From: Candidatus Stahliibacteriota bacterium
Lineage (GTDB): Bacteria; Hydrothermota; Tepidihabitantia; B3-TA06
Direction of reading: 5' to 3'
Length of the DNA: 7,572 nt
Assembly (NCBI GenBank): GCA_030670165.1
Contig: DAOVCF010000092.1
Coordinates: 1-7,572, forward strand
Under the pieces are notes generated by a model. The model saw nothing but the letters and a program-made list of their open reading frames with translations. It was not told the DNA's origin and did not search any database. Below are positions 1 through 5,733 of this stretch, one piece after another; the stretch's first letter is position 1; each line of letters starts with the position of its first letter. The translations under genes and the position numbers were made by a program.

Positions 1-2
1 GC

Positions 3-314
3 ATCTGGGCTTCCTACACCTGGGGCGTGGGGGTAGAGGAACCCGTAACACCCGTAACACAACACCTCCCTTCCTTAACTATAGATAAAAGCGTAGGGGG
101 TGAGTTTACCTTCAGCGTATCGCACTCCAATATTGTCAGGGGAATAGTAATCTGCGACGCAAGCGGACGCGTGGTCAGGGATCTAACGATCAGTGACAAT
201 CAAACCATCCATTGGGATGGAACCGATAATAAAGGTCAGGCTTTATCCCCAGGGGTTTATTTTGCACGACTATCACCGACTTCTTCAACCCTGAGACTGA
301 TCTTGATACGCTAA
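3..314 (+). CDS. C-terminal end of a secreted/surface protein with FlgD-like (type IX-style) sorting domain; 5' end outside window
   Basis: The frame is open from the window edge to TAA at 312-314, giving 103 residues of a longer protein. A GTG at 27 is in frame but is probably internal, because residues before it (IWASYTWG) read on without a break. The last ~65 residues follow the familiar beta-sandwich tail: a strand ending in CDASGRVVRDL, then TIHWDGTDNKGQALSPGVYFARL, then a final strand ending in arginine. This GR-V-x-x-L / W-x-G-x-D-x-x-G / G-V-Y pattern is typical of FlgD Ig-like and T9SS type A C-terminal domains. Such domains direct or anchor large exported proteins in FCB-group and related bacteria. 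The catalytic or adhesive part lies upstream and cannot be named. A Pro/Thr linker (PVTPVT) precedes the domain. Domain class is fairly sure; whether a true type IX system is used is not. Confidence 0.75.
   Translation: MWASYTWGVGVEEPVTPVTQHLPSLTIDKSVGGEFTFSVSHSNIVRGIVICDASGRVVRDLTISDNQTIHWDGTDNKGQALSPGVYFARLSPTSSTLRLILIR
42..59 (+). repeat. Two tandem copies of a 9-bp unit (in-frame PVT-PVT)
   Basis: The unit CCCGTAACA occurs twice head to tail and is in frame with the partial gene, encoding Pro-Val-Thr twice. It lies in the linker before the C-terminal sorting domain, where length variation is usually tolerated. It is probably a small slippage duplication. Confidence 0.8.
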
Positions 315-326
315 GATGGGCTCTAA

Positions 327-1604
327 TCAGAAGCTAAAGTGGCGTTCTCCCAGGAATACGTGCTCGACCTTGCCCTTGAGCTTTTTACCGAACCAGGGCG
401 AGTTTTGCGACAGCGAACGGTTGCTTTCCGCATCGAACGTCCAGCGCGCGGCCGGATCAAAGACCATAAGATTCGCCGGGCTGTCTTCCTTTAGTTCAAC
501 CTTCTCGCCTATGACCGACGCAGGCCCTGTGGTAAAAAGCCGCAAGAGGAGTTCGGGTTTGATAATCCCTGATTCAACCAGTCCTTCCCAGAGCACCGAC
601 AGGGCGGTCTGCAAACCAATCATCCCTGCCGGAGCGAGGTCAAGCTCCTGCTCCTTTTCTTCTATCGCGTGAGGGGCGTGATCGGTGGCTATTGCCTGGA
701 TGGTTCCGTCTTTGAGAGCCTCAAGTAGCGCCTTCCTGTCCTCATCCGTTCTCAGGGGAGGGTTGACCTTGTAGTTGGCGTCGAAGCTTAAAAGCGCCTC
801 GTCATTGAGTAGCAGGTGGTGAGGCGTGGCCTCTGTCGTGACCTTTATCCCTTTGGCTCGTGCCTGGCGCACCAGTTCCACCCCGCGAGCGGTGGTGATG
901 TGTGCAACGTGCAGGTGGGAGCCGGTGCAGGAGGCAAGCGCTATGTCGCGCTGGATCGCAACCTCTTCCGCCACCGCAGGTCTCACATTAAGTCCAAGCC
1001 TTGCCGAGACCGCGCTTTCGTTCATCACCCCTTCCGCACACAGGTTCGGTTCCTCCGCGTGGGTAATAACCGGTATGCCAAGCATCCCTGCATACTCAAG
1101 CGCGCGGCGCATTACTTCAGCAGAATAAATCCAGTCGCCGTCGTCTGATACTGCCACTGTACCCGCTTCCTTAAGGAGCGCGTATTCGGTAATCTCCTCG
1201 CCGGCTCTGCCCTTGGTTGTGGCTCCGACTGGGAGTATGCGCGCAAGACCGAGCTCGTCCGAGCGCTTCCTGATGAAAGCTGCCTGCTCCCTTGTATCCG
1301 TTGGAGGCTGGGTGTTCGGCATCGCGCATATTGTGGTGAAGCCTCCGGCAAGCGCAGCCCATGCGCCCGATTCCAGGGTCTCGGTATCTTCACGTCCAGG
1401 TTCGCGCAGATGGGCGTGCAGGTCTATCGAACCCGGGGATAGGAGTTTATCCTGAGCCTCGATTATCCGGGTATCGGCCTCGGCATGGATGGTCTCGCCT
1501 ATTCTTGCGATGCGGCCGTCCGTGATCTCAACATCCGCCCTTCGCATGGCCTCCTCTTCAGGGAAGAAGACGTATCCGCCGCGTATGAGAAATCTAGTGC
1601 TCAA
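327..1604 (-). CDS. pyrC: Dihydroorotase (type I, metal-dependent)
   Basis: This is the third enzyme of de novo pyrimidine synthesis, cyclising N-carbamoyl-aspartate to dihydroorotate in the cytoplasm. The 425-residue length is normal for type I enzymes. The amidohydrolase metal site appears complete: DLHAHLREPG (His63, His65, Arg67), MPNT (Asn97), VSDDG (Asp154), THAEE (His182), HVAHIT (His235) and ATDHAPH (Asp308). These match Bacillus-type ligands in order and spacing. ATPHH and NPPLR motifs are also present. A complete site suggests a free-standing active enzyme and not an inactive PyrC-like partner. I chose the TTG at 1604-1602 because AGGAGG lies 5 bases upstream; a TTG at 1619, five codons earlier, has no such site. 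The gene overlaps the end of pyrB by 11 bases, implying translational coupling. It is the last gene of the operon; no terminator hairpin is visible between it and the convergent gene 12 bases away. Confidence 0.95.
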   Translation of the reverse strand: MSTRFLIRGGYVFFPEEEAMRRADVEITDGRIARIGETIHAEADTRIIEAQDKLLSPGSIDLHAHLREPGREDTETLESGAWAALAGGFTTICAMPNTQPPTDTREQAAFIRKRSDELGLARILPVGATTKGRAGEEITEYALLKEAGTVAVSDDGDWIYSAEVMRRALEYAGMLGIPVITHAEEPNLCAEGVMNESAVSARLGLNVRPAVAEEVAIQRDIALASCTGSHLHVAHITTARGVELVRQARAKGIKVTTEATPHHLLLNDEALLSFDANYKVNPPLRTDEDRKALLEALKDGTIQAIATDHAPHAIEEKEQELDLAPAGMIGLQTALSVLWEGLVESGIIKPELLLRLFTTGPASVIGEKVELKEDSPANLMVFDPAARWTFDAESNRSLSQNSPWFGKKLKGKVEHVFLGERHFSF

Positions 1605-2529
1605 GCTCGCCTCCTGCAAGTATGTAAAGAACCGCCATGCGTACCGCTACACCGGCGCGCACCTGAGCCAACACCACCGAGTTCGAACCGTCGGCTACAG
1701 CCGGTTCTATCTCTATTCCTCTATTCATGGGTCCCGGATGCATAACCACCACGTCAGGCTTCGCCTTCTTCATCCGCTCTGCGGTCAGGCAGTAGAGCTT
1801 GCGGTACTCCCTTATCGAAGGAAACAGCCCCTTGCCTTGGCGCTCAAGCTGTAACCGGAGCATCATTATCATGTCGGCGTCGGCGAGGAGCCTATCGAAG
1901 TCGGTCTCTATCCCTACGTTTGGGAAGGCCTTCTTGAAATGAGGCGGGATAAGGGTCGCTGGCCCGCATACAGTAATCTCAGCACCCATTGTGGAGAAGC
2001 CGTAGATGGCTGAGCGTGCCACCCGGCTGTGGGTAATATCGCCTACTACCACCAGATGTCTGCCCTCGAAACTCCCCAACCTTTTGCGGGCTGCGAAGAG
2101 ATCCAGAAGTCCCTGGGTGGGATGCTCGTGCGCACCGTCACCAGCGTTTACCACGAAGGCGTCGATCCTTTGGGCGATGAAGCGGGCAGCACCAGGACAG
2201 GAGTGACGTATCACCACCCCGTCTACCCGCATCGACTCGATGGTGCGAACCGTATCCAGAAGTGTCTCGCCCTTCTTAACGCTCGATGCGTCTTTGCTGA
2301 ACCCGACCACGTCGGCGGAGAGCCTCTTTGCTGCCATTGCGAACGAGGTGGCGGTTCGGGTTGAGGGTTCGTAGAACATATCCAGGATGGTCTTCCCGCG
2401 CAGGGCGGGCACCAGAGGAATGGGTCTGTCCAGCACCTCGTGAAATCGCTCTGCGGTGTCGAGTATGAAGGTTATCTCTTCCCTGGATAATCCCTCAAGA
2501 CCCAACAGGTTCTTGTGAGTCCAGGTCAC
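1594..2529 (-). CDS. pyrB: Aspartate carbamoyltransferase catalytic chain
   Basis: This enzyme joins carbamoyl phosphate and aspartate to make N-carbamoyl-aspartate, the committed step of pyrimidine synthesis. Its 311 residues are normal for a catalytic chain. Visible motifs are FYEPSTRT (residues 52-59, carbamoyl-phosphate loop), KKGETLLDT (85-93, the 80s-loop lysine), RH at 108-109, NAGDGAHEHPTQ (128-139), GDITHSRVARS (163-173), LRLQ (224-227) and HPGPMNRGIEI (264-274). The HPGPMNRG form resembles Bacillus-type trimeric enzymes more than E. coli, and no pyrI regulatory chain is in the window. One oddity is STRTATSFA where STRTRxSFE is usual: residue 60, equivalent to E. coli Arg56, is Ala, and Ala64 replaces the usual Glu. 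Phosphate-binding Ser56, Thr57, Arg58 and Thr59 remain. The GTG start at 2529 has AGGAGG 7 bases upstream inside the end of pyrR, leaving a 2-base gap. Confidence 0.95.
   Translation of the reverse strand: MTWTHKNLLGLEGLSREEITFILDTAERFHEVLDRPIPLVPALRGKTILDMFYEPSTRTATSFAMAAKRLSADVVGFSKDASSVKKGETLLDTVRTIESMRVDGVVIRHSCPGAARFIAQRIDAFVVNAGDGAHEHPTQGLLDLFAARKRLGSFEGRHLVVVGDITHSRVARSAIYGFSTMGAEITVCGPATLIPPHFKKAFPNVGIETDFDRLLADADMIMMLRLQLERQGKGLFPSIREYRKLYCLTAERMKKAKPDVVVMHPGPMNRGIEIEPAVADGSNSVVLAQVRAGVAVRMAVLYILAGGELEH
1610..1615 (-). promoter_or_regulatory. Ribosome binding site deciding the pyrC start
   Basis: AGGAGG on the minus strand lies inside the last codons of pyrB, 5 bases before TTG at 1604. 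It falls inside the coding region if the upstream TTG at 1619 were used, so it supports the shorter pyrC product. Confidence 0.75.
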
Positions 2530-2531
2530 TT

Positions 2532-3080
2532 CTATCCCTCCTCTGGTTCTTTTTTCTTAATAAATATACCCTCTCGCTCATCGGTTTCTTCAAGGAATAC
2601 GTCTACTATCTCTTTCGTTGAAGCGGGTATCTTGCGGCCGGTGAAATCCGCTCCTATTGGCAGTTCTCGGTGGATCCTATCTACCAGCACCGCCAGCTGA
2701 ATCATCTTCGGTCTTCCGAAGTCAAGAATCTCAGTTAAGGCGGCCCTTACCGTGCGGCCGGTGTAGAGCACGTCGTCTACGAGCACGATGATCTTGCCCG
2801 TTACATCGAAAGGTATCGATGTCGTCTGGACTATCGGCATCTCTGCTGCAAGCTGAAGGTCGTCCCGGTAAAGGGTTATATCTATTGCTCCCACAGGAAC
2901 ATCGAGTCCTTCCAGACGTTTGATCTCAGCGGCTAACCTTTTAGCCAGCGCGTCTCCTCGCCGAACGATACCCACAAGCGCAAGGTTCTCGGAACCCTTG
3001 TTGCGTTCGATTATCTGAGTGGCGATGCGGGTGATCATCCGGTTTATTTCAACCGCGTCGGCTAACTGACGCTCAGGCAT
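2532..3080 (-). CDS. pyrR: PyrR-family uracil phosphoribosyltransferase / pyr regulator
   Basis: In the best-known members this protein binds pyr mRNA when UMP is high, causing attenuation, and also converts uracil plus PRPP to UMP. Its 182 residues match the family. The type I phosphoribosyltransferase PRPP loop is intact (VLVDDVLYTGRT, residues 99-110). Also present are GIVRRG (37-42), IDITLYRDDL (66-75), GRPKMIQLAVLVDR (122-135) and HRELPI (137-142). Aligned by eye to Bacillus subtilis PyrR, positions matching His22 and Arg146 are Thr21 and Gly143, and the Gly of DRGHRELP is Ile136. I recall His22 and Arg146 as RNA-binding positions. The gene starts 8 bases inside the preceding gene, so there is no room for a leader; RNA-based control is therefore not supported by this sequence. 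UPRT activity is likely retained. The ATG at 3080 has only a weak purine-rich stretch upstream, consistent with coupled translation. Confidence 0.92.
   Translation of the reverse strand: MPERQLADAVEINRMITRIATQIIERNKGSENLALVGIVRRGDALAKRLAAEIKRLEGLDVPVGAIDITLYRDDLQLAAEMPIVQTTSIPFDVTGKIIVLVDDVLYTGRTVRAALTEILDFGRPKMIQLAVLVDRIHRELPIGADFTGRKIPASTKEIVDVFLEETDEREGIFIKKKEPEEG
2537..2542 (-). promoter_or_regulatory. Strong ribosome binding site for pyrB
   Basis: AGGAGG on the minus strand lies within the final Glu-Glu-Gly codons of pyrR, 7 bases before the GTG at 2529. It supports that non-ATG start and shows that the pyrR tail doubles as the pyrB translation signal. Confidence 0.75.
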
Positions 3081-3303
3081 GATCTTTTTCTTTGGGTTTT
3101 ACTCGCAGCAGCAGAGCCAGCGGTACCACTACACAGTAGCCTGCAACGAGAAGGATGGGAGCAAGGGTGATGGAGCCGCGCGAAAGGCTATAGAACCCTG
3201 CGCCTATCAGAACAATCGCTGCGGCCAGCAGAACCCAGTTAATAAGCTGAAAGCGGGGCGTCTGGGACGCGGCCACTATCTCCTTCCTTTTCCTTTTTTT
3301 CAT
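3073..3303 (-). CDS. Small membrane protein with two transmembrane helices, unknown function
   Basis: This 76-residue protein begins with a very basic stretch (MKKRKRKE). It has two hydrophobic segments at about residues 21-40 and 47-66, joined by a short turn containing SRGS. The tail is again basic (RVKPKEKDHA). The positive-inside rule puts both ends in the cytoplasm as a helical hairpin. It resembles in outline short conserved two-helix proteins of the DUF3098 kind seen in Bacteroidetes-type genomes; that comparison is from memory and unproven. The ATG at 3303 shares an ATGA with the stop of the lipoprotein gene and has AAGGAGA at 3308-3314, so the start is secure. Its end overlaps pyrR by 8 bases. 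Packing between an envelope lipoprotein and pyrR says it is a real, co-translated gene, but its role is unknown. Confidence 0.8.
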   Translation of the reverse strand: MKKRKRKEIVAASQTPRFQLINWVLLAAAIVLIGAGFYSLSRGSITLAPILLVAGYCVVVPLALLLRVKPKEKDHA

Positions 3304-4997
3304 TTAATCTCCTTCACTTCGTTGGCGTGAATTGTGTAGATACGCACCGAGGGCTCGCTGGGATTGGTAAGGAAAAGGAGGCGTCCCAGTACCCCCCGGC
3401 GGTTCTCAAGCCCGCGGAGCGCCTGGCACAGGGAGAGATCCCCACCCTGAGTGAGTGCCTCGTATAGAAAGTTGTAGGCATCGTATCCAAGGGTTGCGGC
3501 CCAGTCAGGCTCCTTGTTGTAGCGTCTGGTGTAGTGAGCAAAGAACGTCTCGAACGGTATAGGATTTGCAATACGCCCCCCGGATGCGGCAAACCACGCC
3601 CCCTCAAAGGGCGCACCGCCGCGGCGAAGAATCTCCGTGTCCGCAAAATCATCCAGACCCAGTATGCGTACCTTCATTCTATAGTATGCTACCTGCGGAA
3701 CTACCGAAAGAAGCTGTTGGCGGTCAAGGGGCAAGAAAAGAGCTTCGGCGTTTTGGTGACGGACGTTGAGAAAGGTTCCCTTCATCTCTACCACGGTGTC
3801 GCTCAAGGGGTGAGAGTAGATAACCTGGCCGCCCTCGGATCGCACCGTGGTTGCGAACGCATCGACAATCGTCTTAGCCTGCTTGTTGTTAGGGTAGAGT
3901 ATTCCGAATCTCGTTATGCCGTGCCGTGTAGCGTAGCGGGCGATCTCGCGGGCCTCTAACTCGGCGTAGGAGTTCAGCTGGAAAAGACACTCGTAAAGGG
4001 AAAGCAGACCTGGGTCGGTTGAGGTAGGCGAGATCATAACGATACCGGCTTTGGCTGCGATTTTTGCAACAGCGTTTACTTCTGCCGAGGTCAGCGGCCC
4101 TACGATGACCTTGGCTTTCTTGCGGATTAGGGCCTCTGCCCCTCTGGCGGCCTGGGTTGGATCGGAGCGGGTATCGTATATCTCCAGATGAATCTTGCTG
4201 CCTCCATTAAGGCTGTGTGCAAGTTCAATTCCTTCTCTTACCGACTGGCCGTATGCCGAGAAACTCCCTGAAAGGGGCAGGAGCACCCCGCAGACGAGTT
4301 CACCCTTGAGCGCCGCCGCCGAAATCTCTCGCCTTCCTATCTTGTCAATATACGGACTGCGCGGGAAGCGCGCTCGAAGCTCGGCAAAGTAGCGCTCGGC
4401 CGAGGTATAGTTCTCCAGTTCAAAAGCCCGCATTCCCAATCGGAAAAGGAGCCACTCCGCTACCTCGGTTTCCTTATAATTATCGTAAAGATCCGTAAGA
4501 ACGTTGTAATCCAGCTCCCGCCCCAATAGGTTCTTGGCCTGCGATTCCGCCTTCTTTCGCTCACCGGGATTGTCAGAATAAAGGTAGGTCTCGAAGTATG
4601 CTAAAAGTGCGGGCACGTAAAGCCCAAAGTGCTCATAGCCTTGTGCCAGCACGATTTGAACCTTTGGGACTAATGGGGATTTGGGAAACTCCGCCTCAAG
4701 CTGCTGGGCCGCGCCCACCGCGTGCCGCCAGTCCTTTTTCTTGACAAAAGCGAGCGATGTGAGGTAGTATGCGTCATCTACAAGCTCGGAGCGGGGATAA
4801 CCCTTTATGACCGCGGTGAACGAAGATATCGCCTTCTCGTAGTCCGCTTTCTTGTAGAACGCCTCCCCTGCCTGGAACACCGCCAGGGCTTCGGCTTCGT
4901 ATCTGTCCCTGTTTACAAAAAGCCACGCGCATCCAGTGGCCGAGAGAAGAACACCGGTAGCCAACAACGGCCCCAAGGCCTTTCTTAAGTAACTCAT
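3300..4997 (-). CDS. TPR plus periplasmic-binding-fold lipoprotein (LpoA-like / penicillin-binding-protein-activator type)
   Basis: The 565-residue protein starts with a lipoprotein signal peptide: MSYLRKALG, a hydrophobic core, then SATGC with Cys23 as the likely lipidated residue; no Asp follows at +2, so outer-membrane sorting is plausible in a diderm. Residues ~37-215 hold TPR-like helical repeats, for example AGEAFYKKADYEKAISSF, a second near 74-108, and one near 183-212 with YTSAERYFAEL. From ~233 to the end is a type I periplasmic-binding fold of the branched-chain amino acid (LivJ) kind: GVLLPLSGSFSAYGQSVREG, VGPLTSAEVNAVAKIAAKAG, and ATLGYDAYNFLYEAL near the C-terminus. This order (lipid anchor, TPR, binding fold) is that of LpoA, which activates a peptidoglycan synthase from the outer membrane. 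No transport permease is nearby, so an ABC substrate-binding role is less likely. The start shares ATGA with the upstream gene. The architecture is sure; the LpoA-like function is inferred. Confidence 0.8.
   Translation of the reverse strand: MSYLRKALGPLLATGVLLSATGCAWLFVNRDRYEAEALAVFQAGEAFYKKADYEKAISSFTAVIKGYPRSELVDDAYYLTSLAFVKKKDWRHAVGAAQQLEAEFPKSPLVPKVQIVLAQGYEHFGLYVPALLAYFETYLYSDNPGERKKAESQAKNLLGRELDYNVLTDLYDNYKETEVAEWLLFRLGMRAFELENYTSAERYFAELRARFPRSPYIDKIGRREISAAALKGELVCGVLLPLSGSFSAYGQSVREGIELAHSLNGGSKIHLEIYDTRSDPTQAARGAEALIRKKAKVIVGPLTSAEVNAVAKIAAKAGIVMISPTSTDPGLLSLYECLFQLNSYAELEAREIARYATRHGITRFGILYPNNKQAKTIVDAFATTVRSEGGQVIYSHPLSDTVVEMKGTFLNVRHQNAEALFLPLDRQQLLSVVPQVAYYRMKVRILGLDDFADTEILRRGGAPFEGAWFAASGGRIANPIPFETFFAHYTRRYNKEPDWAATLGYDAYNFLYEALTQGGDLSLCQALRGLENRRGVLGRLLFLTNPSEPSVRIYTIHANEVKEIK
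3308..3314 (-). promoter_or_regulatory. Ribosome binding site of the small membrane protein gene
   Basis: AAGGAGA on the minus strand ends 4 bases before the ATG at 3303 and lies in the last codons of the lipoprotein gene. Together with the ATGA overlap it fixes the start of this short gene. Confidence 0.7.
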
Positions 4998-5503
4998 CTT
5001 AGAGTATTAGCCAGGCGTTCTTTGGTAAGCTCTACGTAGGAACGTCCTGCCTCGCGAATCATCTCTATAGTAGACGGATCAAGCGTGCGTTTGATGGCCC
5101 CTGGAATACCCACCACCAGGCTGTGCGGCGGGACTTCCATGCGTTCGCGCAGGAGGGCACCGGCCGCAATCACCGAGCCCTTTCCGATCCTCGCACCGTC
5201 CAATATGATCGCGCCCATGCCGATAAGACAGTCGTCGGCTATCTCGCAGCCGTGAACGACTGCACCGTGTCCAACCGTTACGCGATCACCTATGATCACA
5301 GGTAGCTCATGGGTAACGTGCAGAACGCAGTTATCCTGGATGTTGGTTTCGCGTCCGATCTTGATGTAGTTGATGTCCCCGCGCAGCACCGCGTTGTACC
5401 ATACGCTGGATAACTCGCCCAGCTCGACTTGGCCTATAAGGTGGGCACCCGCTGCTATAAAGCAGCGCTTCGCTACTATACCGGATTTTGGAGCATCATG
5501 CAT
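4994..5503 (-). CDS. Gamma-carbonic-anhydrase-like left-handed beta-helix protein
   Basis: The 169-residue protein is a chain of hexapeptide repeats from about residue 8 to 135, with a C-terminal helix (about 140-168) that packs on the trimer in this family. The three zinc histidines of gamma-class carbonic anhydrases are present: His62 in NIQDNCVLH, and His79 and His84 in VGHGAVVHGC. Other family residues are Arg41 and Asp43 in AVLRGD and Gln56-Asp57. It lacks the acidic loop of archaeal Cam and so resembles the shorter CamH/YrdA/PaaY-type proteins. These include true carbonic anhydrases as well as proteins of unclear activity. The likely location is the cytoplasm. It is the first gene of the operon; an in-frame TAG just upstream leaves the ATG at 5503 as the only good start. 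No strong ribosome site precedes it. Supplying bicarbonate for carbamoyl phosphate, and so for the pyr genes downstream, is an attractive but untested idea. Confidence 0.88.
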   Translation of the reverse strand: MHDAPKSGIVAKRCFIAAGAHLIGQVELGELSSVWYNAVLRGDINYIKIGRETNIQDNCVLHVTHELPVIIGDRVTVGHGAVVHGCEIADDCLIGMGAIILDGARIGKGSVIAAGALLRERMEVPPHSLVVGIPGAIKRTLDPSTIEMIREAGRSYVELTKERLANTLR

Positions 5504-5512
5504 CTCGTCTGG

Positions 5513-5541
5513 ATTCTACCTTATTACCCGTTCGAAGTCAA
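5513..5541 (-). promoter_or_regulatory. Sigma70-type promoter of the six-gene minus-strand operon
   Basis: On the minus strand, TTGACT (5541-5536) and TAGAAT (5518-5513) are separated by exactly 17 bases. Each hexamer matches consensus at 5 of 6 positions. The expected transcription start is about 5505-5507, only 2-4 bases before the ATG at 5503, so the transcript would be almost leaderless. Confidence 0.6.
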
Positions 5542-5550
5542 GCGTCCTCA

Positions 5551-5581
5551 CCCCACAAAGTTAGAGACTAACTTTGCGGGG
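5551..5581 (-). repeat. 13-bp inverted repeat with 5-base loop in the divergent intergenic region
   Basis: Arms 5551-5563 and 5569-5581 pair around the loop GAGAC (5564-5568). The only non-Watson-Crick position is A5555 opposite C5577. In minus-strand RNA this becomes a G-U pair, making all 13 pairs continuous, so the hairpin is stronger as minus-strand RNA. It lies upstream of the predicted minus promoter, so it would be transcribed only from a more distant start. No T-run follows on either strand, so it is not a classic terminator. It could be an operator, an mRNA leader element of a second promoter, or a copy of a dispersed repeat. Confidence 0.7.
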
Positions 5582-5648
5582 ACCCCGATGGAACGATACC
5601 GATAGAAACCACATGCAAAGCTTGGCTGGCTAGTCTTTTCTCTGCGAA

Positions 5649-5669
5649 CTTTTTCGCGTAGCGAAAAAG
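5649..5669. repeat. Perfect 9-bp inverted repeat with 3-base loop
   Basis: CTTTTTCGC and GCGAAAAAG flank the trinucleotide GTA. It lies about 15 bases upstream of the predicted -35 box of the sensor gene, so it is outside that transcript. No U-tract follows the stem, which argues against a terminator. The position suits a regulator site or a dispersed palindrome; neither can be decided from one copy. Confidence 0.65.
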
Positions 5670-5684
5670 GAGCATCTTCTCCCC

Positions 5685-5712
5685 TTGACTCAAAGCCCAG
5701 GATACTTATTAT
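5685..5712 (+). promoter_or_regulatory. Sigma70-type promoter of the sensor gene
   Basis: TTGACT (5685-5690) and TATTAT (5707-5712) are spaced by 16 bases; each hexamer matches consensus at 5 of 6 positions. The predicted transcript start is near 5719, giving a leader of about 15 bases before GTG at 5734. A weak Shine-Dalgarno-like GAGAG lies at 5722-5726. Confidence 0.5.
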
Positions 5713-5733
5713 TACATTAATGAGAGAACCGAC

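Noticed and set aside
316..672. Plus-strand 118-codon open frame opposite pyrC
   Set aside because: It is antisense to the conserved C-terminal part of pyrC, with no ribosome site and a low-complexity Ser/Arg-rich product; a shadow frame.
1196..1205. Minus-strand GCCGGCGAGG, resembling the PyrR-binding loop UCCNGNGAGG
   Set aside because: It lies in the middle of pyrC coding sequence, lacks the first base of the motif and has no terminator/antiterminator context; expected by chance.
1602..1619. Longer pyrC product starting at TTG 1619
   Set aside because: No ribosome site precedes it, and the AGGAGG at 1610-1615 fits the TTG at 1604.
1489..1854. Plus-strand 121-codon open frame across the pyrB-pyrC junction
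   Set aside because: It is antisense to two conserved enzymes and has no recognisable motif.
3534..3959. Plus-strand 141-codon open frame inside the lipoprotein gene
   Set aside because: It is opposite the conserved binding-fold region; no motif or ribosome site.
5649..5669. Palindrome as a rho-independent terminator
   Set aside because: No T-run follows the stem on either strand, and no gene ends nearby, since both neighbours diverge from it.
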